Source: Planctomyces sp. SH-PL62 (lineage in GTDB: Bacteria; Planctomycetota; Planctomycetia; Planctomycetales; Planctomycetaceae). From it: 34,477 bases of DNA. Below, one piece after another: positions 1 to 8,623 of the stretch. A program made the position numbers and the translations under genes. Under the pieces are notes generated by a model. That model worked only from the letters and a program-made list of their open reading frames with translations, ran no database searches and was not told the origin of the DNA. Location: the NCBI GenBank assembly GCA_945893075.1, contig CAMDDX010000036.1, positions 1-34,477 on the forward strand, in the 5' to 3' direction. The number at the start of each line of letters is the position of its first letter. The stretch's first letter is position 1.

Positions 1-59
1 CCCCCACAACGCCGCAATGTGCGGTTCCGCTCCCGCCCAATGCCTTCCTGCCGGTCCTC

Positions 60-1106
60 ATGTCCTCGAACCAATACGCGACGGCTGTTGCTCTCGTGGT
101 CGCGCTGCTGACAGCGCTGGCCGAGTCTTGGCATCACCGACGAAGCCAGTCGGTTGCTCGATTGGCATTTGGTCCGTCGGGGCAGCCGCGAAGTTGGACT
201 CGAATCGTGCCGGTCTTACGAGTCGTCAGCATGTCGCTGGCCTGTTGGGGATTGATCGTGCTGGCCACTCTGGAGCCGCAGTTGTTGGGGGACGCGGGAG
301 CCAGTGCCGCGGATAAAACCGATCCGGCGGATGTGCAGCGAGTCGTGCTGGTGTTGGATGTGTCTCCCAGCATGAACATCGTCGATGCCGGAGCCGATCA
401 AAAGTTGCGACGGCGCGATCGAGTGTTGGAAGTGGTGGAAGGGATCATGTCGCGCATTGCTTTGAGTCGCACTCGATTCAGTGTCGTCGTGTTCTTCACA
501 TCGGCGCGGCCGGTCGTGGTCGATGCGACCGACATCAATGTCGTGCGCAACATTCTCGACAGCATGCCGCTGGTCTGGTCGTTTGAGCCGGGTGAGACAC
601 GGCTGCTCGACGGCGTGCGAGTCGCCGGCGAGTTGGCTCGCGATTGGCCTCCCAAGAGCACGACGATGTTTCTCTGCACGGACGGCGACACGGTCGATTT
701 CAGCCAAGTCCCCAAGCTGCCCCGTTCGATTCGCGATGTGGAGATTCTCGCCGTCGGCGATCCCGTGGTCGGCACGTTGGTCGGCAATCATGACTCGCGG
801 CAGGAGGCCGGCATCCTGCGTCGGTTGGCCGCTGAACTGGGCGGCGCGTACCACAACGTCAACACGCGACACGTCCCTAGCAAGGCGTTGGCCGATTTGG
901 CTCGTCTGCCCCCTCCGCCAGCGAGCGTGGGTTGGCAGATCAAGGATGTGGCTCGCATCGCGGTCACGATCGGGGCCATCCTGCTGACGTCGATTCCGGT
1001 GGCATTGCAATACTTGGGATGCTCGTGGAACGCGGATCGCGAGTTGCCATTATCCCTGTCCACGCCATCGACTGTGGATGGGCAACAGCACGGTGGCGAA
1101 GGGTGA
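60..1106 (+). CDS. VWA-domain membrane protein, BatA/BatB-like
   Basis: A von Willebrand factor A protein of the kind found in MoxR/Bat (aerotolerance) clusters, where membrane-anchored VWA proteins are thought to work with a MoxR ATPase in envelope maintenance. Two hydrophobic segments lie near residues 6-21 and 53-71, the MIDAS motif DVSPSM is at residues 100-105 (D100, S102, S104), and a further membrane segment lies near residue 300. This is the usual Bat layout: VWA domain held between N- and C-terminal anchors. The ATG at 60 is the only ATG in this frame before the domain, but it has no clear ribosome binding site and the frame stays open to base 1, so the true start may lie outside the window. 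Family is secure; exact role is inferred from neighbours. Confidence 0.88.
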   Translation: MSSNQYATAVALVVALLTALAESWHHRRSQSVARLAFGPSGQPRSWTRIVPVLRVVSMSLACWGLIVLATLEPQLLGDAGASAADKTDPADVQRVVLVLDVSPSMNIVDAGADQKLRRRDRVLEVVEGIMSRIALSRTRFSVVVFFTSARPVVVDATDINVVRNILDSMPLVWSFEPGETRLLDGVRVAGELARDWPPKSTTMFLCTDGDTVDFSQVPKLPRSIRDVEILAVGDPVVGTLVGNHDSRQEAGILRRLAAELGGAYHNVNTRHVPSKALADLARLPPPPASVGWQIKDVARIAVTIGAILLTSIPVALQYLGCSWNADRELPLSLSTPSTVDGQQHGGEG

Positions 1107-1186
1107 GGGAGTTGAATATCGTTCCCGGAGTTCGTTGCTATTCCAGGATGTGGATACCATTCCTTGCCGAGAGAGGAGTTCTTTGA

Positions 1187-1453
1187 ATGAGTTTTACTTC
1201 CAAACTCACTGCCAAAAATCAGACGACCATTCCCAAGGCGGTGGTTGAGCTTCTGCAAATCAAGCCGTCCTCGATGTTGCTGTATGAAGTCGATTCAGCG
1301 GGGCGCGTGCTGTTGAGTGCCAAGTCCGCCACCTTCGAGGAGTTGGCTGAATCGTTTCCCCGCAAACGACCCAAGAAGCCGGTGACGGTGGCCATGATGA
1401 AGGAAGCCATTCGGGACGGAGCGGTGCGGCGGTTTCGGAGGGCGAGACCATGA
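1187..1453 (+). CDS. AbrB/MazE-type antitoxin of a VapBC-like pair
   Basis: An 88-aa protein beginning with a SpoVT/AbrB-like swapped-hairpin DNA-binding domain (residues 2-45, with the typical KLTAKNQTTIPKAV start), followed by a basic tail that would wrap the toxin. Antitoxins of this type neutralise a PIN ribonuclease and repress their own promoter. A good ribosome binding site (AGAGGAG, 1172-1178) stands 8 bases before the ATG. Its last four bases (ATGA, 1450-1453) overlap the start of the PIN gene, the classic translational coupling of a toxin-antitoxin pair. The pair sits inside the Bat-type cluster, between the VWA gene and the TPR gene. I saw no convincing operator in the 80 bases upstream. 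Confidence 0.85.
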   Translation: MSFTSKLTAKNQTTIPKAVVELLQIKPSSMLLYEVDSAGRVLLSAKSATFEELAESFPRKRPKKPVTVAMMKEAIRDGAVRRFRRARP

Positions 1454-1845
1454 TCGGCTTGGACACGAATGTGCTCATCCGGTATCTGACTCGCGACGAC
1501 GAGGCCCAATACCGGGCCACCATGAAGCTGCTCAGCCGGAAGGGTGCGACCTTCTTTGTTTGCGATCTCGTCCTTGTGGAAGCCGATTGGGTGCTGTCGC
1601 GTTTCTACGATTGGTCACGCGACGACATTGCCGACGCCATTGCCCGGCTGTTGCAAGTTCACAACTTGCAATTTGAAGACGAGGACCGGATTCGTCACTC
1701 CCTGTCAGCCGTCCGGCGCGGCGCAGACTTGTCGGACGAGCTTCTGGTGGCCCTTTGCCGCGAGCAAGAATGCCGTGAGTTTGCGACCTTCGATGTCGCC
1801 GTCACAAAGCGTCATCCCAAGTTTGCCGTCGTGCCGCGCGAATAA
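1450..1845 (+). CDS. PIN-domain ribonuclease toxin, VapC-like
   Basis: A 131-aa PIN-domain protein, the usual length for a VapC toxin, which is a Mg-dependent ribonuclease that cuts tRNA or rRNA when freed from its antitoxin. The acidic metal-binding residues are in place: D5 in the opening LDTNVLIRYL, E44 in VLVEADWVL, D93 or D96 in GADLSDELL, and D115 in FATFDVAVTK. Nothing looks truncated, so it should be active. It overlaps the antitoxin by four bases and has a GGAGG ribosome binding site (1437-1441) inside the antitoxin gene. The next gene starts only 22 bases after its stop, so the pair may be carried on the Bat-type transcript. Confidence 0.9.
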   Translation: MIGLDTNVLIRYLTRDDEAQYRATMKLLSRKGATFFVCDLVLVEADWVLSRFYDWSRDDIADAIARLLQVHNLQFEDEDRIRHSLSAVRRGADLSDELLVALCREQECREFATFDVAVTKRHPKFAVVPRE

Positions 1846-1867
1846 ACTTCTGATGGAAAGTATCCGC

Positions 1868-2614
1868 ATGAAGAAATGGCTGATCCTCGTCTGGCTGCTG
1901 ATCCCTGTTGCGCTGGTGAGTTATCACTTCGGCCCCGGACAGGCCGCGTTCGCGTATCGACAGGCGCAGACGCATTTGGCCGACGCGCAAAAGCTGGAAC
2001 AGGCCGGACATTTCGAAGAGGCGATTGATCGTTACGGCGAGACGCTCGCCGCACTGCCGGAGTCCGATGAACCGCCGCCGGATTTGGCCGTGCGCCGCGA
2101 TCAATTGCGGTTGGCTCAAATTCGCGCACGCTTCCAACTGGGCCGCTTGGCTGAAACGCTCGACAGTCTCAACGCACTGATTGAAGAGATCGAACGAGAC
2201 CACGGGCCGCACTCAGCGCTGGCCGATGACGCGCGCGATCTTTTGGGCCGCGTGCATTACCAAGCGATGGTCGCGCTGCGGTTGGAGTCGGCGGAAGAAG
2301 CGGTTTGGAAGAAACACTGGGAACTCGCACGACAGAACTTCCGGTTTCTCGCCGAGCACACGACTGGCCGCCGCAACTCACTCGATCGCCGCAATCTCGA
2401 AGTCGTGATCAAGTCCTTCAATCTTCCACAGGTTGCGTTCGCCGCTCCAGCCGGCGGAGCCACCACGACGGCCGGTTTGGCGAAGACGAAAACTCCCCCG
2501 ACCAACGCCGCCGCAGGCGGTGGCCCACCCACGAAAGCCGACGCTCGTCCCCGACCACAACCGCCACCGGGTAAACCGCCGCCACCACCCGATGAATTCG
2601 ATTTAGGTTCCTAA
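1868..2614 (+). CDS. TPR-containing membrane-anchored protein (BatC-position)
   Basis: A 248-aa protein with an N-terminal membrane anchor (residues 3-17), then an alpha-helical stretch with tetratricopeptide character (near residues 32-55 and 75-165) and a low-complexity proline-rich tail (from about residue 190) ending in DEFDLGS. In Bat clusters a TPR protein commonly follows the VWA proteins and is thought to be a periplasm-facing scaffold. The frame is open far upstream, but I chose the ATG at 1868 because GGAAAG (1855-1860) stands 7 bases before it and the protein then begins directly with a MKKWLIL-type signal anchor. Its stop is immediately followed by repeat A copy 1. TPR assignment is moderate; membrane topology is clear. 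Confidence 0.8.
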   Translation: MKKWLILVWLLIPVALVSYHFGPGQAAFAYRQAQTHLADAQKLEQAGHFEEAIDRYGETLAALPESDEPPPDLAVRRDQLRLAQIRARFQLGRLAETLDSLNALIEEIERDHGPHSALADDARDLLGRVHYQAMVALRLESAEEAVWKKHWELARQNFRFLAEHTTGRRNSLDRRNLEVVIKSFNLPQVAFAAPAGGATTTAGLAKTKTPPTNAAAGGGPPTKADARPRPQPPPGKPPPPPDEFDLGS

Positions 2615-2780
2615 CCTGGAGTGCTGCGGCTCGACGCAGCCCTCCATTCGTTTGAAATAGCGACTCTCAAAGTTCCAAAACCGTTGCCACTGAACCCGGC
2701 TGAGAATCGGACGCGTTCTGGGCGATCAACGTCTTTATTCCAAATGAATGGAGGGCTGCGTCGAGCCGCAGCACTCCAGG
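2615..2780. mobile_element. Repeat family A, copy 1 (166-bp inverted-repeat element)
   Basis: Perfect 35-bp inverted ends, 2615-2649 and 2746-2780, beginning CCTGGAGTGCTGCGGCTCGA; with mismatches the pairing extends about 10 bp further inward. Each arm also folds on its own: GCTGCG pairs with CGCAGC around GCTCGA, flanked by GGAG/CTCC. The ~75-bp core resembles the cores of copies 2 and 3, so the element moves or spreads as a unit. It fills the gap between the TPR gene and the 1185-aa gene. No open reading frame or transposase inside. Confidence 0.9.
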
Positions 2781-2784
2781 GGTG

Positions 2785-5700
2785 ATGAGGAGCTCTCAAA
2801 TTCCAAATCTCAAATCTCAAATTCCGGACGGCGTGTGTGCCTGCCTGCGAAGCATGTTCGTGATGGTCTTGGCCACGCTCTGTCTGACTTCGGTGTCGAC
2901 GGCTAATCAAAAGGGAAAGGATAAAGCGCAGGCCGCTTCAGAAACCGGCTTGCGAAAGGACGTCGAGACCTTCGCCAAGATCAAGTTCACACGGCAGGCG
3001 GAAGAAGCGTTTCGCGCGGTGACGGCCGCTCCCGACGCGGCGGCGGATGAGTCCACTCTGCTGTTGTCTTGGGTGCAGTCGGGCCATTGGGACGAGGTCA
3101 AAACATTCCTGAAACAGTTCGAGTCGGAAGGTGGGCGGCGGTTGCACTCCAAGATCTGCTCGGACCTGGCCTTTGCCAATCCGAAGTCCACGATCCTGCC
3201 GCAGGATGTCATCGCGCTGGCCGATGCTTCGCCGGTCGAATTGGATGACAAGCAGATCGGCCACTTGAGCGGTCTGTTGAAGCTGGCCGTGAAGGATTCC
3301 GAATCGCGCACCGAGTTGCTGGCCCAATTGCATCGCGGGACCAACCGGTTGGGTGGGGCCGACGCGGATCGCCGTCGCATGGCCGCGCGGTTGCTGGCAG
3401 GGGCGGACCTGCAAGCCGAAGCGAAAACCTTTGGCTTGCCGGAGCGAGACCTTCGTCCCGGCGCGGTCGAAGTGCCACAACCAGAAGTCCCCTTGGTTCC
3501 GGTGAAACGTTCTTGGGACCAACTGCTCGCGACGCTGCGTGATCCGAAGTTGGAACCAGTCGCTCGCAACGTCGTGCTGGATGAACTGCATGAGTTGTTG
3601 CTCGCCGCTGAGCCGCAGGCCGTCGCGAAGCAGTTGCAAGCCGTTGCCGCCGATCAAAACGGAAAACACACCGAAGTGACGCGGTTGATCTTCGGCATGA
3701 TCGGCCAAAAGACGGCCGCTGCGGGACGTGAGGTCGATTACACCGCGCGAGCCGTGCATCTGGAGCTGCAACATCGAGCCATCACGGCGCTCGTCACGAC
3801 TACCAAACTGGATGACGAACCGTGGCGAACGCTCGCCAATCTCTGCGCCAACAACTGGCTTGTGGAAGCGAATAACAGTCTCAAGGTCTATCCGCTGTGG
3901 CTTCGGTCGCCGGCCAGTCGCGATAAACATCCGCATGTGCCGCTAGAGACCGTGATTCAGCACGCACCAACCGGAGCTTGGATGGCTGCTCTGCAATCGT
4001 CCTTGAACTCGATGGTCCGCGTGACGCTGACGCGCGTCATACTGTCGTCGGACGACATTGATCGGGCCTTGCCCTACGTGCAGGAACTGGTCCGCACCGA
4101 CGGCCCGGCCGCCGCCAAGTTGGCGAACTCTTATCTGGAGACTTGGGCGTTGCGGCACGACCCCAATCTCTCTCAAGAAGTGATGAGACAGTACCGCGTC
4201 GACAACCAAGTCATCGTGCTCACGCGGGCGCAGCAAGAGGCGAGCTTGCAACAACTCGGCGCGCTGCTGGCGTCGCTCGATGAACCGACGCGCAAGCTGC
4301 TCGACGAAACGCAGTTGGTCCGTGCGTTCGATTTCTGCCACAGCCGGGCCGAGGTTTACACGCAGGCGCACCTCGTGGAGGTCTTCGGCACGCTCGAACA
4401 AATCTCTCCCAGCCTGATGCTGTCGCTGACCGATCGAACGCGGAACAAATTGGCGTCGCAGTGGCGTGACCTCGCGGTGCAACGCGATGCCGCGACGAAA
4501 CGGACCACCTCGGATGTGTTTCAGCTCGTCAGCCACGGCTATGACGAAGCTGCTCGCACGGCCGAGCAATGGCTTGCATCGCACTCGGACGATTGGCGGA
4601 TGAATTGCACGGTCGGCTCATTGCTGTCCGACTGGGCCGAGTTTGCGTATTTCCAAAGCGTTGCGATGGACGAAGGCGGCGATCGCTTCGCCAGCTACCT
4701 GAAGCACAGCCAGCAGGCGCTGTCCCGTTTCCACGCCGGAGCCGACGCCTACGCGGCGCTCGTCCCCAAGCTCAAGCGGAATGAGTTCGATCTGCTGCCG
4801 TATAAAGCGTGGTTCTATGGTCTGCTCGGCATCACGCACGACGGGGGCGTCAACCTTCGCAAAGGGGTCACTCGCGACGGGATCGACGAGATTCGCAAAG
4901 CGTTGCTGGACCTGCCGGGTGGTGCCAGTGCGGCGCACATCCAAATGTTCTCGACGATGGTCGCCGACAATGTGACGGCCAATCGCATCGCGCCGGAGAT
5001 GAAGTACCGCTATCTCAGCAGCGCGGTCCACATCACCGGCCGCCAGCCGACCATCTATCCGGCCGAAGAGAAGATCAAATACTACGACTCGCTGCTGAAG
5101 GAGATTCGCCTGCAAACGCGACTGGACGGCAGCGATCGGATTCACACGCCGGGCGTGTTTGGAGTGTTCGTCAGCTTGGCACACACCACGGACGTGGCTC
5201 GCGAGAGTGGCGGCTTCGGCAAATACCTGATGAACGAGATCCCGCGCACGGTGTCGGGCAAGACGATCATCGAAAAGCCGCTCTACCGCGACCGGTTTGA
5301 AGAGGCGTTGCGAGTCGCGCTGGAGGGCTTCTTCGAGATCCGCTCGATCACGTTTGCTGATCCAGCGAGCGGCGCTCGCGGCATCGAGTCTCCGGCCAAC
5401 TCGGGATGGCAAGAGACGCCGCTGGCCTACTTGCTGCTCGAAACGAAAGACAAAACGGTCGATCGCGTCCCAGCGCTGGAGATCGAACTCGACTTCTTCG
5501 ACCGCGAGGGGAAGGTCGTCATCCCCGTGCCGTCGAATCCGATCCTCATTGAGATGAACGCCGAGGCTCCGGTTCAACGCCCGGCGGCAAACGTGGCGCT
5601 GACGCTGATCGTCGATAGCCGCGAACTGGCCGACAAACGCTTGAAGATCGACGTGGTGGCGACGGCTCACGGATTGGTTCCGGAACTCGATCAGTTGTTG

Positions 5701-6342
5701 CAGTTGTCGGACTACTCGCTCGCCGTTCGAGAAGTCGCTGACAAGGACAAGCTGGTCGTGCGCGAGTTGCACAACGGCTCGGACGGGATGTACCCAGTGT
5801 CGGAGCGAAGTTGGACGGTCGATCTCGACCCGACCGCGTTGCTACGCGGCGCGTCATCACGAGTTGATTTTGAGTTCCCGTTGGCGAAGTCTGGTGACAC
5901 GCAATTGACGTATCGGCGATACCAGGACATGGACCCGGTCGAAGCTGCGGCGAAGGTCACGCTCGTGGAAGGTGCGGACGTCGCCAAGGTCGCCGAGACC
6001 GATTACCGAATCTGGATCGGCGGCGGATTGGGGTTGTTGGTGATTGGCCTGCTCACGTTTCTGGCTCTGCGACGGAAACCGGGCGACTCGTCCGCCGCGC
6101 CGCCGCTGTTCACGTTTCCGCGAGAAGTCACGCCGTTCTCGGTCATCGCCCTGCTGCATCGCATCCAGTCGAGCCGTGCCGTGCCGCTGAACGATGACCA
6201 ACGCCACAGCCTGACATCTGACATCCACTCGCTGGAACAAGGGACGTTCGCCCGCGACAGCACTGCCGCGCCGACCCACGATTTGAACGCACTCGCGCGC
6301 CGCTGGCTCAGTATCACAGAATCATGTTTCACAAAATCATAA
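2785..6342 (+). CDS. Large exported membrane-anchored protein of the Bat-type cluster, unknown function
   Basis: A protein of about 1185 aa that I do not recognise. It has an N-terminal signal sequence (hydrophobic core FVMVLATLCLTSVSTA near residue 25), a long mostly alpha-helical region that looks repeat-like up to about residue 780, a more beta-rich part (about 820-1060) and one C-terminal membrane segment (about 1075-1092) followed by a ~90-aa cytoplasmic tail. It sits where BatD-like proteins occur in other clusters, but no BatD motif is visible, so I do not give it that name. Start is uncertain: the ATG at 2785 gives a positively charged n-region but that stretch is coded by repeat-like DNA (2796-2825); an ATG at 2854 is the alternative. 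Its stop codon lies in the 6314-6380 repeat. Confidence 0.8.
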   Translation: MRSSQIPNLKSQIPDGVCACLRSMFVMVLATLCLTSVSTANQKGKDKAQAASETGLRKDVETFAKIKFTRQAEEAFRAVTAAPDAAADESTLLLSWVQSGHWDEVKTFLKQFESEGGRRLHSKICSDLAFANPKSTILPQDVIALADASPVELDDKQIGHLSGLLKLAVKDSESRTELLAQLHRGTNRLGGADADRRRMAARLLAGADLQAEAKTFGLPERDLRPGAVEVPQPEVPLVPVKRSWDQLLATLRDPKLEPVARNVVLDELHELLLAAEPQAVAKQLQAVAADQNGKHTEVTRLIFGMIGQKTAAAGREVDYTARAVHLELQHRAITALVTTTKLDDEPWRTLANLCANNWLVEANNSLKVYPLWLRSPASRDKHPHVPLETVIQHAPTGAWMAALQSSLNSMVRVTLTRVILSSDDIDRALPYVQELVRTDGPAAAKLANSYLETWALRHDPNLSQEVMRQYRVDNQVIVLTRAQQEASLQQLGALLASLDEPTRKLLDETQLVRAFDFCHSRAEVYTQAHLVEVFGTLEQISPSLMLSLTDRTRNKLASQWRDLAVQRDAATKRTTSDVFQLVSHGYDEAARTAEQWLASHSDDWRMNCTVGSLLSDWAEFAYFQSVAMDEGGDRFASYLKHSQQALSRFHAGADAYAALVPKLKRNEFDLLPYKAWFYGLLGITHDGGVNLRKGVTRDGIDEIRKALLDLPGGASAAHIQMFSTMVADNVTANRIAPEMKYRYLSSAVHITGRQPTIYPAEEKIKYYDSLLKEIRLQTRLDGSDRIHTPGVFGVFVSLAHTTDVARESGGFGKYLMNEIPRTVSGKTIIEKPLYRDRFEEALRVALEGFFEIRSITFADPASGARGIESPANSGWQETPLAYLLLETKDKTVDRVPALEIELDFFDREGKVVIPVPSNPILIEMNAEAPVQRPAANVALTLIVDSRELADKRLKIDVVATAHGLVPELDQLLQLSDYSLAVREVADKDKLVVRELHNGSDGMYPVSERSWTVDLDPTALLRGASSRVDFEFPLAKSGDTQLTYRRYQDMDPVEAAAKVTLVEGADVAKVAETDYRIWIGGGLGLLVIGLLTFLALRRKPGDSSAAPPLFTFPREVTPFSVIALLHRIQSSRAVPLNDDQRHSLTSDIHSLEQGTFARDSTAAPTHDLNALARRWLSITESCFTKS
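2796..2825. repeat. AT-rich tandem repeat at the start of the large exported protein
   Basis: Short tandem units of the form TCAAATTCC / AAATCTC / AAATCTC / AAATTCC, far more AT-rich than the surrounding coding sequence. If translation starts at 2785 this repeat encodes most of the first 15 residues. Confidence 0.6.
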
Positions 6343-6380
6343 TTCTGCGGTCCATGATTTTGTGACCCATGATTTTGTGA
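6314..6380. repeat. 12-bp repeat cluster around TCACAAAATCAT
   Basis: Four units: TCACAGAATCAT (6314-6325) and TCACAAAATCAT (6329-6340) in one direction, then ATGATTTTGTGA at 6354-6365 and 6369-6380 in the other. The outer pairs can form a hairpin. The second unit runs into the stop codon of the large exported protein (TAA, 6340-6342); the last unit ends 15 bases before the MoxR start. A role as terminator or mRNA-processing site between the two genes is possible but not shown. Confidence 0.75.
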
Positions 6381-6395
6381 TAAAGGTTTTGCTTC

Positions 6396-7367
6396 ATGAC
6401 GATTCTGAAAACGTCCCTGATCCGAGACATTCGCACTCGCGTTGCCGACGTGGTGGTGGGCCAAGACGTCGTTGTCGAACGCATCCTGGTCGCGCTCCTG
6501 ACGGGCGGTCATCTGTTGCTGGAAGGAGTCCCCGGGCTCGCCAAGACGTTGTTGGTGAATGCCGTGGCAAAGACGATCGGCATCGGTTTCGGCCGCGTGC
6601 AGTTCACGATCGACATGCTGCCGTCGGATGTGCTCGGTTCCGAGATTCTCGACCAGGCGACGCATCAATTTCGCATCCACAAAGGGCCGGTGTTCACGAA
6701 CCTGCTGCTGGCCGACGAGATCAACCGCGCCGCGCCGAAGGTGCAGGGCTGCTTGCTCGAAGCGATGCAGGAGCGCAAGGTGACGCTCGGTGGGAAAACC
6801 TTTCTGCTGCCGGCACCGTTCCTGGTGATCGCCACGCAGAACCCCATCGAGCAAGCCGGCACGTTCGAGTTGCCGGAGGCGCAATTGGATCGCTTCATGC
6901 TCTGCCATCGGCTGCATTACCCAACGGCCGACGAAGAGAAAGACATCTATCGCCGGCAATTGAACATGGGTCTGCGACGCCAGGAAGACGGCGGCGCGGT
7001 CCCGAAGAGTGCCTTCGACATGATCGAAGGCCAACCGGTCTGCGGCATCAACGATCTCGTCGAGATGATGGAGCAAGTCCAAACGATCCACGTCAGCGAA
7101 GCCTTCACCGAACACGTCCTGCGCATGGTCCGCCGCACTCGCGAGCACCCGGCTCTCGAAGTCGGATGTAGTCCCCGTGCCGGCCTGGCCCTCGTACAAG
7201 CCGCGCGAGCCCGCGCATTCCTACACGACCGCGACTACGTCGTTCCCGAAGATCTGTTTTCCTTAGCCGAAGACATCGTGCTGCACCGTATCCGCATGAC
7301 CTACGAATCCGTTGCCCGCGGCGTCAGCCTGCGCGACGTACTCGAAGAAATCATGCGCGAGGTTTGA
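6396..7367 (+). CDS. moxR: MoxR-family AAA+ ATPase
   Basis: A 323-aa AAA+ ATPase of the MoxR family, chaperone-like enzymes that act with VWA-domain partners to assemble or remodel protein complexes. Walker A is GVPGLAKT (44-51), Walker B LLLADEIN (103-110, D107 and E108), sensor 1 lies in ATQNPIEQAGT (N149), and R166 in EAQLDRF is the likely arginine finger region; all look intact and the length is standard. An AAAGG motif (6381-6385) precedes the ATG. The adjacent DUF58 and VWA genes are its expected partners. The stop codon TGA (7365-7367) overlaps the left border of the nested repeat at 7363. Confidence 0.95.
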   Translation: MTILKTSLIRDIRTRVADVVVGQDVVVERILVALLTGGHLLLEGVPGLAKTLLVNAVAKTIGIGFGRVQFTIDMLPSDVLGSEILDQATHQFRIHKGPVFTNLLLADEINRAAPKVQGCLLEAMQERKVTLGGKTFLLPAPFLVIATQNPIEQAGTFELPEAQLDRFMLCHRLHYPTADEEKDIYRRQLNMGLRRQEDGGAVPKSAFDMIEGQPVCGINDLVEMMEQVQTIHVSEAFTEHVLRMVRRTREHPALEVGCSPRAGLALVQAARARAFLHDRDYVVPEDLFSLAEDIVLHRIRMTYESVARGVSLRDVLEEIMREV

Positions 7368-7575
7368 ACAGAAGGTCGCGAAGTGCGCAAAGAGAAAGAG
7401 GAGGAAAGAAGACAAGTCGTTGTTTTAAGCCGTAGCCACGTTCACCAGAACGTAGGCAATTCCACGAAAGCCCCACATTCTGGTCCGCCGTGGCGGATGG
7501 CTACGGCGAACTCGGAGTTTGAAATTGCTTCGACAGTCTGTTTTCCTTCGCGTCCTTTGCGACCTTCTGTTCAAA
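7363..7575. repeat. Nested inverted-repeat element between moxR and the DUF58 gene
   Basis: Outer arms: TTTGAACAGAAGGTCGC (from 7363) pairs with GCGACCTTCTGTTCAAA (to 7575), with imperfect pairing continuing for about 40 bases. Inside sits a second inverted repeat, GCCGTAGCCA (7429-7438) with TGGCTACGGC (7498-7507), plus inner matches around CCAGAACGT and ACATTCTGG and a small hairpin TCCGCC-GT-GGCGGA. The whole 219-bp gap between the two genes is therefore repeat DNA, apparently one element inserted into another. Confidence 0.8.
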
Positions 7576-7586
7576 AGGTTTTCTGA

Positions 7587-8435
7587 ATGTTCCAGCTTCC
7601 TGTGTCCGCCACATCGCGACGTCAGTTTGAGTTTGAGGTCAAGCACTTGGCCGACAGCTTGAACTTTGGCGGCGATCCGTCGCGGTTCTTGGGATCGGGA
7701 TTGGAATACGCTCAATCGCGGCCCTACGAACCGGGCGATCCGGTCAAGGCGATCGACTGGCGCGTGACGGCACGCACCGGCAAGCCCTTCATCAAGGAAT
7801 ACGAAGCGACTCGGCAAGTGCCGATTTACTTGCTGGTCGATACGTCCGCGTCGATGTGTGTCAGTTCGCAGCCGCGCAGCAAATATGAGTGGGCCGTGCG
7901 ACTGGCCGCCGGACTGGCTCGTGCGGCTCAAGAACGGATGAGTCCCGTCGGCCTGCTGGCGGCCGGCGAACGAGACTTGCGGATCACTCCGACGTTATCG
8001 ACCAGCAGCGCGATGCAGTGGGCTCATCAACTCCGACTGTATGATTTTCGCGAGCGGACAAGCCTGTCGCTGCGGTTGCGAACGCTGGCCGCAGCTCTGA
8101 AGAACAGGACGATGGTGGTGGTGCTCAGCGATCTGCACGAGCCGGAGGCTTTTTCCGCTCTGGAATTGCTGGCCACATCGCACGAGGTGATCGTGTTTTG
8201 GTTGGAAGATCCCGCCGAAGCTCAAGCACCGCCGCGCGGCATCTTTCGCGCCCGCGAAGCCGAGACCGGACAGCGATTGATCCTCACCCGCCGCACGCGG
8301 ATGAAAACTCACGAACGCATCCGTCATGCGCTGGTGGACGGCGGGATTGAGTTCCTGCATCTGCCGATCGAAGAACCGGTTCTGCCGCGCGTGCGGCATT
8401 TCTTGAAGTACCGCAAATCCTTGGGACATGCGTAA
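7587..8435 (+). CDS. DUF58-domain protein
   Basis: A 282-aa DUF58 protein, the standard partner coded next to moxR. It carries the family signature RPYEPGD...IDWR..ARTGKPF..EYE (45-73) and a VWA-like fold with metal-site motif DTSASM (85-90). Members are thought to be cytoplasmic or membrane-proximal VWA adaptors of the MoxR ATPase. There is no signal peptide. The ATG at 7587 is preceded by AAAAGG, which lies just at the right border of the nested repeat, so that element provides the ribosome binding site context. Length and motifs are typical. Confidence 0.92.
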   Translation: MFQLPVSATSRRQFEFEVKHLADSLNFGGDPSRFLGSGLEYAQSRPYEPGDPVKAIDWRVTARTGKPFIKEYEATRQVPIYLLVDTSASMCVSSQPRSKYEWAVRLAAGLARAAQERMSPVGLLAAGERDLRITPTLSTSSAMQWAHQLRLYDFRERTSLSLRLRTLAAALKNRTMVVVLSDLHEPEAFSALELLATSHEVIVFWLEDPAEAQAPPRGIFRAREAETGQRLILTRRTRMKTHERIRHALVDGGIEFLHLPIEEPVLPRVRHFLKYRKSLGHA

Positions 8436-8458
8436 CGCGCACCACGCAATTCAAAAAA

Positions 8459-8578
8459 AAGGTAAAACATCGTCGGGTAAAAGATGAAACGCAGAAATAC
8501 AGATGAAGTTTGGAGGATGCCTATTCAACAAAACCTCTTCCAACTTCTTCCATTTTTTACCCAGCATTTTTTACCTTC
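8459..8578. repeat. Imperfect long inverted repeat (GGTAAAA type)
   Basis: AAGGTAAAACATCGTCGGGT (from 8459) pairs with ACCCAGCATTTTTTACCTT (to 8578); pairing continues inward through GAAGTTTGGAGG and its counterpart CTCTTCCAACTTC, so almost the whole 120 bp can fold into one imperfect stem. It occupies the gap between the DUF58 gene and the next membrane protein gene. No coding signal. Confidence 0.7.
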
Positions 8579-8623
8579 ATGCCCTGCGAATCGCTGCGAC
8601 TTTTCCAAGACTCTCCAACAGCC

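Noticed and set aside
1544-1867. Longer start for the TPR protein
   Set aside because: Would overlap the whole VapC-like gene in another frame; ATG 1868 has a proper ribosome binding site and signal anchor.
4618-5772. 384-codon open frame on the minus strand
   Set aside because: Lies fully inside the large plus-strand gene, has Arg/Gln/His-rich composition typical of antisense frames, and has no ribosome binding site.
6003-7199. 398-codon open frame on the minus strand across the end of the large exported protein gene and moxR
   Set aside because: Antisense shadow of high-GC coding sequence; no domain is recognisable and the plus-strand MoxR motifs are complete.
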